NCBI RefSeq assembly: GCF_002934455.1 | Contig: NZ_PTIR01000011.1 | Span: 124,001 to 188,000 of the forward strand | Origin: Trinickia symbiotica | GTDB taxonomy: Bacteria; Pseudomonadota; Gammaproteobacteria; Burkholderiales; Burkholderiaceae | Length of the DNA stretch: 64,000 nucleotides | Direction: 5' to 3' | In this document: in pieces, positions 46,707 to 56,198 of the stretch | Numbering within the stretch: position 1 is the first letter of the stretch | Layout: the number at the start of each line of letters is the position of its first letter | Notes under the pieces: generated by a model | Database searches by the model: none | The model's input: only the letters and a program-made list of their open reading frames with translations | What the model was told of the DNA's origin: nothing | Translations under genes and position numbers: made by a program

Positions 46707-47501
46707 ATGCGCAAGAACGGCTTCTTCTCGCTCGCTTATCACACGCTCTTCATCGCGTTCATGCTTGCGCCGCTCGTCGTCGTGGTGGCGGTCTCGTTCA
46801 CGGGAAAAGGGTATATCTCGCTGCCGAGCGGCGGGCTTTCGCTGCGCTGGTTCAGGGCACTGGCGCAAGCCGACGACTTCATTACCGCATTCTGGCTTTC
46901 GATCCGCCTGGGCGCCGTTTCGGCCACCGTCGCCGTCGCGCTCGCCGTGCCGGCGGCGCTCGCGCTCACGCGCTACCGGTTCGCCGGGCGCGGCGCGTTG
47001 ATGGGCTTCTTCCTCTCGCCGCTGATGATCCCGTACGTCGTGCTCGGCGTCGCGTTCCTGCGTTTCTTCACGATGGCGGGCTTGACCGGCTCGTTCTTCT
47101 GGCTCGCACTGATCCATGTCATCGTGGTCATGCCCTATGCGCTGCGCCTCGTGCTCGCCGCGGCAGCCGGGCTCGACCGCGACGGTGAGCGCGCGGCGCG
47201 CTCGCTCGGCGCCGGCCGGCTCACGGCTTTTCGCCGCGTGGTGCTGCCGATGCTGCTGCCCGGCGTGGCCGGCGGCTGGATTCTTTCCTTCATTCAGAGT
47301 TTCGACGAACTGACGATGACGATATTTGTCGCCACGCCGGGCACCACCACGCTGCCCGTCGCGATGTACAACGATATCGCTCAGAACATCGATCCTCTCG
47401 TGACTTCCATTTCCACCGTGCTAATCGTCGGCACGGTCCTGCTGATGATGGCGCTCGACCGCATCGTGGGGCTCGATCGCGTCCTGATCGGCAAAGGTTG
47501 A
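46707..47501 (+). CDS. PotC-like ABC transporter permease
   Basis: A 264-residue permease with the EAA loop ARSLGAGRLTAFRRVVLPMLLPG and about six hydrophobic segments. The start at 46707 is chosen for a GGGGG site eight bases upstream; a GTG at 46689 overlapping the potB-like stop is the alternative. It lies seven bases before the first flavoprotein gene. Confidence 0.86.
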   Translation: MRKNGFFSLAYHTLFIAFMLAPLVVVVAVSFTGKGYISLPSGGLSLRWFRALAQADDFITAFWLSIRLGAVSATVAVALAVPAALALTRYRFAGRGALMGFFLSPLMIPYVVLGVAFLRFFTMAGLTGSFFWLALIHVIVVMPYALRLVLAAAAGLDRDGERAARSLGAGRLTAFRRVVLPMLLPGVAGGWILSFIQSFDELTMTIFVATPGTTTLPVAMYNDIAQNIDPLVTSISTVLIVGTVLLMMALDRIVGLDRVLIGKG

Positions 47502-47508
47502 ATGCTCG

Positions 47509-48642
47509 ATGACAACAGTTGAACCCGATGTGATCGTGATCGGCGGTGGCCTCGTCGGCATGGCCATTTCATATGGCCTCGCGGGCAACGGCGCGCGCGT
47601 CGCGGTACTGGACGAAGGCGACGATGCATTTCGCGCCTCTCGCGGCAATTTCGGGCTCGTCTGGGTGCAAGGCAAAGGGTATGGCTTGCCCGAATATGCA
47701 CGATGGACGATGAGCTCCGCCCGACTTTGGCCGCGGCTCGCGGCGGCGCTGAAGAAGGAATCGGGTGTCGACGTCGAACTCGAGCAGCCCGGCGGCTTTC
47801 ACTTCGTTCATTCCCAGAGCGAGGCCATCGAACGCGAGACGCGGCTCGCCTGGCTGCGCGATCGGCTCGACGAGCCCTATCCGTTCGAAATGCTCGGCCA
47901 CGACGCACTGAAAGCGCGGCTGCCCGCGATCGGCCCGGAGGTGTACGGCGCAAGCTACACGCCGATGGACGGTCATGTGAATCCGCTCAAGCTCTTGCGC
48001 GCGCTATACGGCGCGTGTGAAGCACGCGGTGTCCAGTGGTATCGCAATCAGCACGTCGATGACGTCGAGGCGACAGGCAGCGCGTTCGTCGTGCGCGGCG
48101 CCGGCCGCAGCTGGAAAGCCCCGAAGGTCGTGCTCGCGGCAGGACTCGGCAATGCGCGGCTCGCGCCTTCGCTCGGCCTTCATGCGCCCGTGCGGCCAAA
48201 TCGCGGGCAGGTTCTCGTCGGCGAACGCGTGGCGCCGTTCCTCGACTACCCGACGACCTACGTGCGCCAGACCGACGAGGGGACGATCCAGCTCGGCGAT
48301 TCGATGGAAGACGTCGGCTTCGACGATACGACGACGACGAGCGTGCTCGCGACGATCGCGCGGCGCGGCATCCGCAGCTTTCCCGTGCTCGAGGGCCTGC
48401 GCCTGGTGCGCGCTTGGAGCGCGCTGCGTGTGATGAGCCCCGATGGCTTTCCGATCTATCAGGAGTCCTCAACTTATCGTGGCGCTTTCGTCGCAACATG
48501 TCACAGCGGCGTCACGCTCGCCGCGGCGCACGCGCTGCGCCTCGCTCCCTGGATCGCCGGCGCCGAGGCGCCCGAGGAAATCGATGTCTTTGCGGGCGAC
48601 CGCTTCTTGCATTCGGAATGGACCACCCATCATGCCCACTAG
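47509..48642 (+). CDS. FAD-dependent oxidoreductase, DadA-like (beta-type subunit 1)
   Basis: A 377-residue DAO-fold flavoprotein. The FAD motif VIVIGGGLVGMAISYGLAG is at residues 9-27, and the C-terminal DGFPIYQESSTYRGAFVATCHSG holds the second FAD contact. It resembles the B subunits of opine oxidases and the beta subunit of D-hydroxyproline dehydrogenase. The next gene, a small iron-sulfur protein, overlaps its end by 11 bases. It probably oxidises a secondary or imino amine. Confidence 0.85.
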   Translation: MTTVEPDVIVIGGGLVGMAISYGLAGNGARVAVLDEGDDAFRASRGNFGLVWVQGKGYGLPEYARWTMSSARLWPRLAAALKKESGVDVELEQPGGFHFVHSQSEAIERETRLAWLRDRLDEPYPFEMLGHDALKARLPAIGPEVYGASYTPMDGHVNPLKLLRALYGACEARGVQWYRNQHVDDVEATGSAFVVRGAGRSWKAPKVVLAAGLGNARLAPSLGLHAPVRPNRGQVLVGERVAPFLDYPTTYVRQTDEGTIQLGDSMEDVGFDDTTTTSVLATIARRGIRSFPVLEGLRLVRAWSALRVMSPDGFPIYQESSTYRGAFVATCHSGVTLAAAHALRLAPWIAGAEAPEEIDVFAGDRFLHSEWTTHHAH

Positions 48643-48979
48643 CAGCCTTTTCACCCGGCTCGCGCCGAACGGCGACGGCGTGCCACACGTCACGGTAGAG
48701 CTCGACGGCGCTCCGATCTCGGTGCCGTCGGGTTGCAGCGTCGCCGCGGCGCTCCTTGCAGCCGGTCTCGTACGCTTTCGCGGCACGCCCGTGAGCGGGG
48801 CGCCCCGGGCGCCCTATTGCATGATGGGCGTCTGCTTCGAGTGCCTGATGGAGATCGACGGCGAGCCGAACCGGCAGGCCTGTCTCATCGAAGTCCGCGA
48901 CGGCATGCAAATTCGGACGCAGGAACGCGCACGCACGCTCTTTACCGTTGGGACGGAGGACGCGCATGGACAATCCTGA
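48632..48979 (+). CDS. Small [2Fe-2S] protein (gamma-type subunit)
   Basis: A 115-residue ferredoxin-like subunit with cluster ligands C63, C68, C71 and C84 (C-x4-C-x2-C-x12-C). It matches HcnA, SoxA-N and the gamma subunit of D-hydroxyproline dehydrogenase. The ATG at 48632 overlaps the preceding flavoprotein gene. It would link the two flavin subunits. Confidence 0.88.
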   Translation: MPTSSLFTRLAPNGDGVPHVTVELDGAPISVPSGCSVAAALLAAGLVRFRGTPVSGAPRAPYCMMGVCFECLMEIDGEPNRQACLIEVRDGMQIRTQERARTLFTVGTEDAHGQS

Positions 48980-50348
48980 ACTCGTCGATATCGCCATCGT
49001 CGGCGGCGGCCCGGCCGGCATGGCCGCCGCGACCCGAGCCGCGAAACTGGGCGCGTCGGTCGTGCTCCTCGATGAGCAAGCCGCGCCGGGCGGGCAAATC
49101 TATCGCGGCGTCGGCGGCGCGCCCGAGAAGCGCCTTGATATCCTCGGTCCCGACTATGCCGCGGGACGCATCATCGTCGAAGCGTTCCAGCGCTCGTCAG
49201 CGCGACATATCGGCAATGCGGCCGTCTGGCAGGTCACGCCGGAGCGAACCGTTCACTACCTTCGCGACGGTCGCGTCGGTTCGTTCAAGGCAAAACGCGT
49301 GATTCTCTGTACCGGTGCGATGGAGCGCCCGTTCCCCGTCCCAGGATGGACGCTGCCCGGCGTCTTGACGGTCGGTGCCGCGCAGATTCTGCTGAAGACC
49401 GCCGATACGGTTCCTGCCGAGCCCGTCGTGCTCGCCGGTTGCGGCCCCCTGCTCTATCTCCTCGGCTGGCAGTACGTTCGGGCCGGCGTGCCGGTGCGCG
49501 CGATCGTCGATACGACGGATGCGTCCGACAAGCGCCGGGCGCTCGGCCATCTCGGCGGAGCGCTCGCCGGCTGGCGCTATCTGAAGAAGGGACTCGCGAT
49601 GATGCGCGCGCTGCGGCGCGCGGGTGTGCCGTTTCATGAAGGCGCCACGTCGCTTTCGATCGAGGGCGATGACGCCGTGCGGGCGATTCGTTTCGTCGAC
49701 GCGCGCGGCCGTCAGCGCATCGAGACACCACTCGTGCTGCTGCATCAAGGCGTCGTGCCGAACACGCAGTTCACGTGGGCGCTGCGCGCAAAGCACCGCT
49801 GGGACGATGCGCAACTCTGCTTCGTGCCGCTCGCCGACGAATGGGGCGAACTCAGCGTGCCCGGCATTCAAGTCGCGGGCGATGGCGCGGGAATTGGCGG
49901 CGCGACTGCCGCGGCGCTCTTCGGCGAGCTCGCGGGGCTCGCCGCGGCCTGCGCCGTTGGACGGATCGACCAAGCCGAGCGCGACCGTCATGCGACGCCG
50001 GTTAGACGTCAACTCGCCGCGCATCTTCGGATACGCCCGTTCCTCGACGCTCTCTATCGTCCCAAGCAGCAAAACCGCGTTCCGTCCGACGACGTGCTCG
50101 TCTGCCGATGCGAGGAAGTCACGGCCGGAACGCTGCGCGATCATGTACGGCTCGGCTGCACGGGTCCCAATCAGGCAAAGTCGTTCGGCCGCTGCGGCAT
50201 GGGCCCATGCCAGGGGCGCCTTTGCGGGCTGACGGTAACGGAGGTCATCGCCGAAGCGCGCGGTGTATCGCCAGCTGAAGTCGGCTACTACCGGATTCGG
50301 CCGCCCATCAAGCCGATCACGCTCGGCGAACTGGCGCGCGAGTCATGA
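48966..50348 (+). CDS. FAD/NAD(P)-binding oxidoreductase with BFD-type [2Fe-2S] end (alpha-type subunit)
   Basis: A 460-residue protein of the HcnB/OoxA/NoxA type. A dinucleotide motif AIVGGGPAGMAAATRAAKLG is at residues 9-29, a second nucleotide site is central (VVLAGCGPLLYLLG), and the C-terminal C-x-C ... C-x4-C (CRCEEV, CGMGPC) is a bacterioferredoxin-associated-ferredoxin-like cluster. The start at 48966 overlaps the small iron-sulfur gene by 14 bases. It is the electron-accepting subunit of the complex. Confidence 0.88.
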   Translation: MDNPELVDIAIVGGGPAGMAAATRAAKLGASVVLLDEQAAPGGQIYRGVGGAPEKRLDILGPDYAAGRIIVEAFQRSSARHIGNAAVWQVTPERTVHYLRDGRVGSFKAKRVILCTGAMERPFPVPGWTLPGVLTVGAAQILLKTADTVPAEPVVLAGCGPLLYLLGWQYVRAGVPVRAIVDTTDASDKRRALGHLGGALAGWRYLKKGLAMMRALRRAGVPFHEGATSLSIEGDDAVRAIRFVDARGRQRIETPLVLLHQGVVPNTQFTWALRAKHRWDDAQLCFVPLADEWGELSVPGIQVAGDGAGIGGATAAALFGELAGLAAACAVGRIDQAERDRHATPVRRQLAAHLRIRPFLDALYRPKQQNRVPSDDVLVCRCEEVTAGTLRDHVRLGCTGPNQAKSFGRCGMGPCQGRLCGLTVTEVIAEARGVSPAEVGYYRIRPPIKPITLGELARES

Positions 50349-51520
50349 GCCTCGCAAGCGCAAGCGCGAATCCGTCGCACTCGGGTGCCGATGTCGTCGT
50401 AATAGGCGGCGGCCTTCATGGACTCTCGAGTGCCGTGCATCTCGCGCGAGCGGGCGCTCGCGTGACCGTGCTCGAAGCCGAATATTGCGGACGTCACGCG
50501 TCGGGCGTGAACGCAGGCGGCGTGCGCACGCTCGGGCGCCACATCGCCGAAATCCCGCTCGCCCTGGAATCGCGCGCGCTCTGGCATCGATTGCCCGAGC
50601 TCGTCGACGATAGCGGCGGCTTCATGCCGAGCGGTCAATTGAAAGTTGCCGAGTCGGAAGCCGAGCTCGAGACACTGCGCGCACGCGTGGCCGATCTTCA
50701 TCAGCGCGGCTTCACGCATGAAACGCTCGTCGATGCGGCGACCGTTCGAGATTTGCTGCCGGCCGTCGCGCCGCATGTCACCGGCGGCATCTGGGTGGCT
50801 GACGATGGTCACGCCCTGCCGTTTCGCACGGTCACGGCATTTCGTCGCGCGGCCGAGCGGCTCGGCGTCATCGTGCACGAAGACGCCCGCGTAACCGCGG
50901 TCGAGCGGATGGGCGAGCATTGGGCGATCGACGCGAAAAACGGTCGCTTCACCGCGGAATATGTGGTCAACGCAGCGGGCGCATGGGCCGGCGAATTCGC
51001 CCGCCAGATCGGCGAGCCCGTGCCCGAAGAACCCGTGGCGCTGCTGCTGACGATCACGCATCGCGTGCCACCTTTCTGCTCTCCCGTCGTCGGGGCAACG
51101 GGCCGGCCGCTGTCGTTCAAGCAGTTCGACAACGGAACGGTGCTCATCGGCGGCGGCGTGCGCGGCCGCGTCGACATGCCGTCGCGCGCGGGTGAGGTGG
51201 ACTTCGCGCAGCTCGCATCGAACGCCCGCACGGCGCTCGACCTTTTTCCGCATTTGCGTGACGTCGGCATCAATCGCACGTGGGCCGGGATCGAAGGCTT
51301 CATGCCCGACGGTATCCCTGTGATCGGTCCGAGCCGGACCGCGCCGAAGGCCGTGCATGCATTCGGCTTTTCCGCGCACGGCTTCGAGCTGGGACCGGTG
51401 GTAGGACGGATCGTCGCGGAGTTGATCACGGCCGGCCGCAGTACGCTGCCGATCGAACCGTTCGCGATTGAGCGCTTCGTGCAGCGTGCCATCGCGCCTA
51501 CCGTTCCCGTCGCGCATTGA
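50345..51520 (+). CDS. FAD-dependent oxidoreductase, DadA-like (beta-type subunit 2)
   Basis: A 391-residue DAO-fold flavoprotein with FAD motif VVVIGGGLHGLSSAVHLARAG at about residues 18-38 and a C-terminal PDGIPVIGPSRTAPKAVHAFGFSAHGF. Its ATG overlaps the stop of the alpha-type gene by four bases. It is a second, divergent copy of the substrate-oxidising subunit type already present at 47509-48642. The operon therefore has two beta-type subunits for one alpha/gamma pair. Confidence 0.86.
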   Translation: MSLASASANPSHSGADVVVIGGGLHGLSSAVHLARAGARVTVLEAEYCGRHASGVNAGGVRTLGRHIAEIPLALESRALWHRLPELVDDSGGFMPSGQLKVAESEAELETLRARVADLHQRGFTHETLVDAATVRDLLPAVAPHVTGGIWVADDGHALPFRTVTAFRRAAERLGVIVHEDARVTAVERMGEHWAIDAKNGRFTAEYVVNAAGAWAGEFARQIGEPVPEEPVALLLTITHRVPPFCSPVVGATGRPLSFKQFDNGTVLIGGGVRGRVDMPSRAGEVDFAQLASNARTALDLFPHLRDVGINRTWAGIEGFMPDGIPVIGPSRTAPKAVHAFGFSAHGFELGPVVGRIVAELITAGRSTLPIEPFAIERFVQRAIAPTVPVAH

Positions 51521-51627
51521 GAAGGAGTCCTGATCGACTCCCGTGCGACGCGAATCATGCGCGACCGCTGCGCTTTGACGGCGTGGCGGCGGCGCAGACG
51601 TTTAGCGGTTAGCGCCGTCGTCGCGGG

Positions 51628-52539
51628 TTACGACGAAAGCGGCACGCGTTCAGGCTCGTCCGCCTCGAACCAATCGGGATTGCGCGCCGCGACCGGCCCC
51701 AGTGACACGAGGATTTCCCGCAAGTGCCGGCGCATCGCCTCCTCGGCCGCGACCGGGTCGTGCGCACGCAGACCGGCAAGAATCTTTGCATGCTGCCGAA
51801 TCAGAAGATCGAGCGGCGACACATCGGCGAGGCTCAGGTACCGGACGCGATCCATTTGCGCCTTGATGTCCTGTATCGTTTCCCACGCGGCGATACAGTC
51901 GATCGATTGAGCGATCGAATAATGGAACGCCTCGTCGAGGGCAAGGAAGGCCGCCGTATCGTTGAGATTCGCCGCGAGCTTTTGCTCGCGAATGTTTTCG
52001 GCCAGCAGCTGCAGCTGCGCATGGGTGATCGATTCGGCCGCCTTGCGCACCACCGCCGTTTCGATGGCCTCACGAATGAAGCGGCCTTCTCTGACTTTTC
52101 TCGGCGAGATCTTCTTCACGAGCGTGCCGCGCTGAGGCAACACCTGCAGCACCCCCGCCTCCACGAGCTTGATGAACGCCTCGCGCACCGGCTGACGCGA
52201 GACATGGAACATCTCGGAGACTTCCTTTTCCGAGAGCGGCGTGCCCGGCGTCATCTGCCCGATGAAGATGGCCTGACGCAGCGCGCGGAAAATCTGCCTG
52301 CTGATCGGCTCGTGCGAGTCGAGTGAAACCTGGCTCGCCAGATCGGGCAGCGCGCTGCGTGTCGCGACGGCCGGGCCCACGCGCCGCCGGGCACGGGGGA
52401 CGGAGACGCGCGACGGCGGCGCGTCGACGGAAACGACATCCGATTCGGGAGCGGCTTTCATGCGATTCGATGGCCCCGCGAGGGGCACTTCTGAAGATTG
52501 ACGGTCGGCCATCCGACGGGCGTGGCCGGCCTTCACCAT
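51628..52539 (-). CDS. GntR-family regulator, FCD (FadR) subfamily
   Basis: A 303-residue regulator. The winged helix is at about residues 80-145 (GTPLSEKEVSEMFHVSRQPVREAFIKLVEAGVL), followed by the all-helical FCD domain with metal-site residues in LDEAFHYSIAQ and MRRHL. The first 70 residues are basic, disordered-looking and unusual for the family; starts at 52512 or 52461 would remove part of them. The ATG at 52539 lies one base after the stop of the MFS gene, so it is the last gene of the manD operon and probably autoregulated. It is the natural binder of the two matching palindromes at 56199 and 62215. Confidence 0.87.
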   Translation of the reverse strand: MVKAGHARRMADRQSSEVPLAGPSNRMKAAPESDVVSVDAPPSRVSVPRARRRVGPAVATRSALPDLASQVSLDSHEPISRQIFRALRQAIFIGQMTPGTPLSEKEVSEMFHVSRQPVREAFIKLVEAGVLQVLPQRGTLVKKISPRKVREGRFIREAIETAVVRKAAESITHAQLQLLAENIREQKLAANLNDTAAFLALDEAFHYSIAQSIDCIAAWETIQDIKAQMDRVRYLSLADVSPLDLLIRQHAKILAGLRAHDPVAAEEAMRRHLREILVSLGPVAARNPDWFEADEPERVPLSS

Positions 52540-52540
52540 A

Positions 52541-53833
52541 CTACCATGCCCCTTCTACGCTGACGGCCGCTCGCCGGGGTTCACGTATTCCGACGATCGA
52601 GCAGATGGCGCCGAGCACCGCCACGGCTCCAGCGAGGACGAATGCACTGCCATACGCGCCGTGCGTTGCTTCGACGATAAAGCCCGTGACAGCGGGGCCG
52701 ATGACGCCCGCCAGGTTGGCCAGGAAGTGGACGAAGCCCCCCACGCCCCCGACATGCGCGCGCGGCACCGTGTCCTGGATGACGGCCCAGTAGATGGAGC
52801 CCGTCGCGTAGAGAAAAAAGATCGAAACGGACATCGATGCGACGGCTGCCTCCGCGCTCACGACGCGGCCGGCGAGCGCCACGCACGCTGCCGCGGCGCT
52901 GAGACAGACACCGAGCACGAGCTTGCGCGAGAAAAGCGGCCTGCCCGTGACGCGCAGTATCGCATCGGAGACGAAGCCGCCCGCCGCGAGGCCGACACTG
53001 CCGAAGAGCCAGGGCACGACCGTCGCGAAGCTCATGTCGCGCAGGCTCAGATGCTGAGCTTCGGTCAGGTAGGTCGGAAACCAGGATAGAAAGAAAAACA
53101 GCACATAGTTGTAAGCGAAGAACGCGAACGCCGTCGCGAGCACGAGCGGCTGCCGCAAAAGGCCGATGAGCGCCGGGCGCTCGCTGCCGGATGTCGACTG
53201 CCCGGCGTCACCCCCGGCTTGATCGGCGACGATCAACTCCCTTTCTTCGCGTGTGATGCGCGGATGGTCGTGCGGATGCTCGGTGGTCGTCGTGACCCAC
53301 AGCACGAGCCACGCGAGGCCGAGCAGCATGATGCCGACGAATGCCCAGCGCCAGCCGAATCGCATTGCCAGGTAACCGACCACCGGCCCCGCCAGCGCAC
53401 CGCCAAGCGGCGTTCCGGAACTGATGACACCGATTGCGCTCGCCACTTCCCGGCGTGGAAACCAGTTGTTGACCATCTTGCTGTTCGACGAACTGAACGG
53501 TCCCTCCCCCATACCGAACAGCACACGAAGAACGATGAGTGAGACGATCCCCGTGGCGAGCGCCGTTGCGCCGCAGAAAACCGACCAGACGCCCATCGCG
53601 GCACCGAATACCCGTTTCGCGCCGAGCTTGTCCGACAGCACGCCGCCAACGAAGTTGAAGACCGCATAGCCGAGGAAAAAACTGCTGAATACGATGCCCA
53701 GTTCGGCGTGGGAAAAATGAAGATCCTTCTGAATCAGCGGCGCGGCAATCGACAGCGCGGCGCGGTCGAGGTAATTGATGATGCCGGCCAGAAAAAACAG
53801 CGCGACGACGAACCAACGCTGGCTCCTGATCAT
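52541..53833 (-). CDS. MFS transporter, anion:cation symporter (sugar-acid) type
   Basis: A 430-residue twelve-helix permease of the ACS family (FFLAGIINYLDRAALSIAAPLI in helix one; a GPFSSSNSKMVNNWF stretch in helix four region). Relatives import glucarate, galactonate and related hexonates. The start at 53833 has AGGAG eight bases upstream; another ATG lies six bases earlier, and the frame reaches 53920. Context with the gulonate-type dehydrogenase and ManD suggests an aldonate substrate. Confidence 0.88.
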   Translation of the reverse strand: MIRSQRWFVVALFFLAGIINYLDRAALSIAAPLIQKDLHFSHAELGIVFSSFFLGYAVFNFVGGVLSDKLGAKRVFGAAMGVWSVFCGATALATGIVSLIVLRVLFGMGEGPFSSSNSKMVNNWFPRREVASAIGVISSGTPLGGALAGPVVGYLAMRFGWRWAFVGIMLLGLAWLVLWVTTTTEHPHDHPRITREERELIVADQAGGDAGQSTSGSERPALIGLLRQPLVLATAFAFFAYNYVLFFFLSWFPTYLTEAQHLSLRDMSFATVVPWLFGSVGLAAGGFVSDAILRVTGRPLFSRKLVLGVCLSAAAACVALAGRVVSAEAAVASMSVSIFFLYATGSIYWAVIQDTVPRAHVGGVGGFVHFLANLAGVIGPAVTGFIVEATHGAYGSAFVLAGAVAVLGAICSIVGIREPRRAAVSVEGAW

Positions 53834-53916
53834 GAACATGTCTCCTGAAGTTCGCCTCTTGACGGGCGTTGTACGAAAGAGAAAGCGCGTAGTGGGGCGT
53901 CCGTGCGCCACATCGC

Positions 53917-54954
53917 TCATTCGAAGCGCAGATGCACCTTCATCGATTGCGAGCGATCGTGGGCAATTTCGAAGGCACGGTTCGCTTCCGCAAGCGAGAA
54001 GGCGTGTGTCATCAGCGGACGCAAATCGATCCTGCCCGCCGCGATTTCCTCGGCTGCGATCGCGTACTCATCGGCGAAACGAAACGAGCCGACATAACGG
54101 ATTTCCTTCGACATGACGAGATTCGCCGGCACAGGCGACGGGCCCGCCGGCAGGTTGCCGACCTGCACGACCGTACCGCCGGCGCGCACCGATCGCAACG
54201 CCGTATCGAGGCCGGCGGGACTGCCCGATGCTTCGATCGCGACGTCGAAGAATCCGCGCGCTTCGGCCCAGCGGCCGATTGCCGCGGTATCGGCCGCATT
54301 GACGACGTCGTCCGCGCCGACCTGGCGTGCCGTTCCGAGCGCATGGTCCGACAGATCGACGGCGACGATGCGATGCGCACCGGCGCGCCGCGCGACGGCG
54401 ACGAGGAGACACCCGATCGGGCCGCAGCCGATCACGAGTACCCGCGCGCCGACGAGAGAACCGGCCTGCTTGACGGCATGCAGCGCGACCGCCACGGGCT
54501 CCGCCATCGAGGCCTGCGCGAAGTCGACGCTATCGGGCAGCGGCACGCACTGGGAAGCGGAAACCACGATCTGCTGACGAAACATGCCTTGCGTATGCGG
54601 AAACGTGGAGGCGCTGCCCATGAACCGCATGTCGAGACAGTGGTTCGACATGCCCGCGCGGCAATAGCGGCACACGCCGCAGGCAAGGCCCGGGTTCACC
54701 GCCACGCGCCGGCCCTTGACGAGACCCGTCACGCCTTCACCCGTGCAGTCAATTTCGCCGGCCGCCTCATGCCCGAGCACGAAAGGTTCGCGCACCGTGA
54801 AATCACCGCTTCGGCCTTTGAAGTAATAGGAGAGATCGGAGCCGCAGATGCCGCCCGCGCGCACACGCACGCGCACCTGCCCAGGCCCGGGCTCTGGCGG
54901 TTCGACGTCGTCGATTCGGATCAGCTTCGGTTCGTGAAGGACAGCGGCGAACAT
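53917..54954 (-). CDS. Zinc alcohol dehydrogenase, L-idonate/L-gulonate 5-dehydrogenase-like
   Basis: A 345-residue medium-chain dehydrogenase of the IdnD/RspB type. Catalytic zinc ligands are C37, H62 and E63; structural zinc cysteines are C92, C95, C98 and C106; the NAD motif VIGCGPIGCLLVAVARRAG follows. The start at 54954 follows AAGGAG. It would oxidise a hexonate at C5 (L-gulonate to D-fructuronate, or L-idonate to 5-ketogluconate). It sits 10 bp after manD. Confidence 0.85.
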   Translation of the reverse strand: MFAAVLHEPKLIRIDDVEPPEPGPGQVRVRVRAGGICGSDLSYYFKGRSGDFTVREPFVLGHEAAGEIDCTGEGVTGLVKGRRVAVNPGLACGVCRYCRAGMSNHCLDMRFMGSASTFPHTQGMFRQQIVVSASQCVPLPDSVDFAQASMAEPVAVALHAVKQAGSLVGARVLVIGCGPIGCLLVAVARRAGAHRIVAVDLSDHALGTARQVGADDVVNAADTAAIGRWAEARGFFDVAIEASGSPAGLDTALRSVRAGGTVVQVGNLPAGPSPVPANLVMSKEIRYVGSFRFADEYAIAAEEIAAGRIDLRPLMTHAFSLAEANRAFEIAHDRSQSMKVHLRFE

Positions 54955-54964
54955 AGAGGACTCC

Positions 54965-56173
54965 TTACCAGTTCCAGAGCGTGCCGTCTTCGAGACGGGC
55001 AACGGGCAGATAGGCCGGCTCATAGGGATAGCGCGCGGCCAGCGCTTCGTCGATGTCCACTCCGTGCCCCGGCGCCTCGCCGGGATGCATCATGCCGTTC
55101 TCGAAGCGCCACGCATGTGGAAACACGTCGAGCGCCGCTTCGGGATAACCCATGTATTCCTGTATGCCAAAGTTCGGCACCCACAGATCGAAATGCAACG
55201 CCGCCCCCATGCAGACAGGCGACAGGTCCGACGGCCCGTGACACCCTGTTCGCACTTGATAGAGCGACGCAAAATCGGCCATGCGCCGCAAATGCGTAAT
55301 GCCGCCTGCATGCGTGAGCGTCGCGCGCAAATAGTCGATCAACTGCTCTTCGATCAGTTGCTTGCAGTCCCAAATCGAATTGAATACTTCGCCCACCGCG
55401 ATCGGCGTCACCGTATGCTCGCGAATCAGGCGGAAACCGGCCTGGTTCTCGGCAGGCGTCGGATCTTCGAGCCAGAAGAGACGGTACGGCTCGACCGATT
55501 TGCCAAGGCGCGCCGCTTCGATCGGCGTCAGTCGATGGTGAACGTCGTGCAGCAGATGCGTCTCGAAGCCGAATCGATCTCGCACGGCGTCGAAGAGCTT
55601 CGGAATGAAGTCCAGGTATTTCTCCGACGACCAACTTTCTTCATCGACGATCCCCTTCTTCGCGGGCTCGTACTTGTCCGAGCCTTTCGATACGCCATAG
55701 ACCGAACGCATATTCGGCACGCCGCACTGAATGCGCACCGCCTTGTATCCCGCTTCGATATGCTGCGCATAGCGATCGAGCGCCTCGGGAATGTCACGCC
55801 CCGTTGCATGGCCATAGACCATCACAGCGTCGCGTGATGCTCCACCCAGCAGCTTGTAGAGCGGCAAGCCCGCTCTTTTGCCCATGATGTCCCAGAGGGC
55901 CATGTCGACCGCGGCGATCGCCGTCATCGTGACGGGCCCGCGGCGCCAGTAGGCGCCCTTGTAAAGGTATTGCCAGATGTCCTCGATGCGAGTCGCATCG
56001 CGCCCGATCAGCGTCGGCGAGACGTGATCGCGCAGGTACGAGGCGACCGCAAGCTCGCGTCCGTTGAGCGTGGCGTCGCCAATGCCGTACACGCCTTCGT
56101 CGGTCTCGATTTTCAGCGTGACAAAATTGCGGCCGGGACAGGTGACGATCACGTCCGCTCGAATGATCTTCAT
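54965..56173 (-). CDS. manD: ManD-type mannonate dehydratase (enolase superfamily, RspA-like)
   Basis: A 402-residue enolase-superfamily dehydratase that can be numbered directly on characterised ManD proteins: metal ligands D210, E236 and E262, catalytic Y159 and H212 (HDVHH). Residue 314 is proline (CHGPSDLSP). From memory of the literature, high-efficiency mannonate dehydratases have alanine here, while proline marks low-efficiency members tied to L-gulonate or L-idonate catabolism. The start at 56173 follows AGGA. It is the first gene of the operon. Confidence 0.9.
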   Translation of the reverse strand: MKIIRADVIVTCPGRNFVTLKIETDEGVYGIGDATLNGRELAVASYLRDHVSPTLIGRDATRIEDIWQYLYKGAYWRRGPVTMTAIAAVDMALWDIMGKRAGLPLYKLLGGASRDAVMVYGHATGRDIPEALDRYAQHIEAGYKAVRIQCGVPNMRSVYGVSKGSDKYEPAKKGIVDEESWSSEKYLDFIPKLFDAVRDRFGFETHLLHDVHHRLTPIEAARLGKSVEPYRLFWLEDPTPAENQAGFRLIREHTVTPIAVGEVFNSIWDCKQLIEEQLIDYLRATLTHAGGITHLRRMADFASLYQVRTGCHGPSDLSPVCMGAALHFDLWVPNFGIQEYMGYPEAALDVFPHAWRFENGMMHPGEAPGHGVDIDEALAARYPYEPAYLPVARLEDGTLWNW

Positions 56174-56198
56174 GTGCGCATCCTCGTTTGGATCGACC

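Noticed and set aside
52534-52553. Sequence CATACTACCATG resembling the sugar-acid operator core
   Set aside because: Only about eight bases match, the right half is absent, and it lies within the MFS/GntR gene junction.
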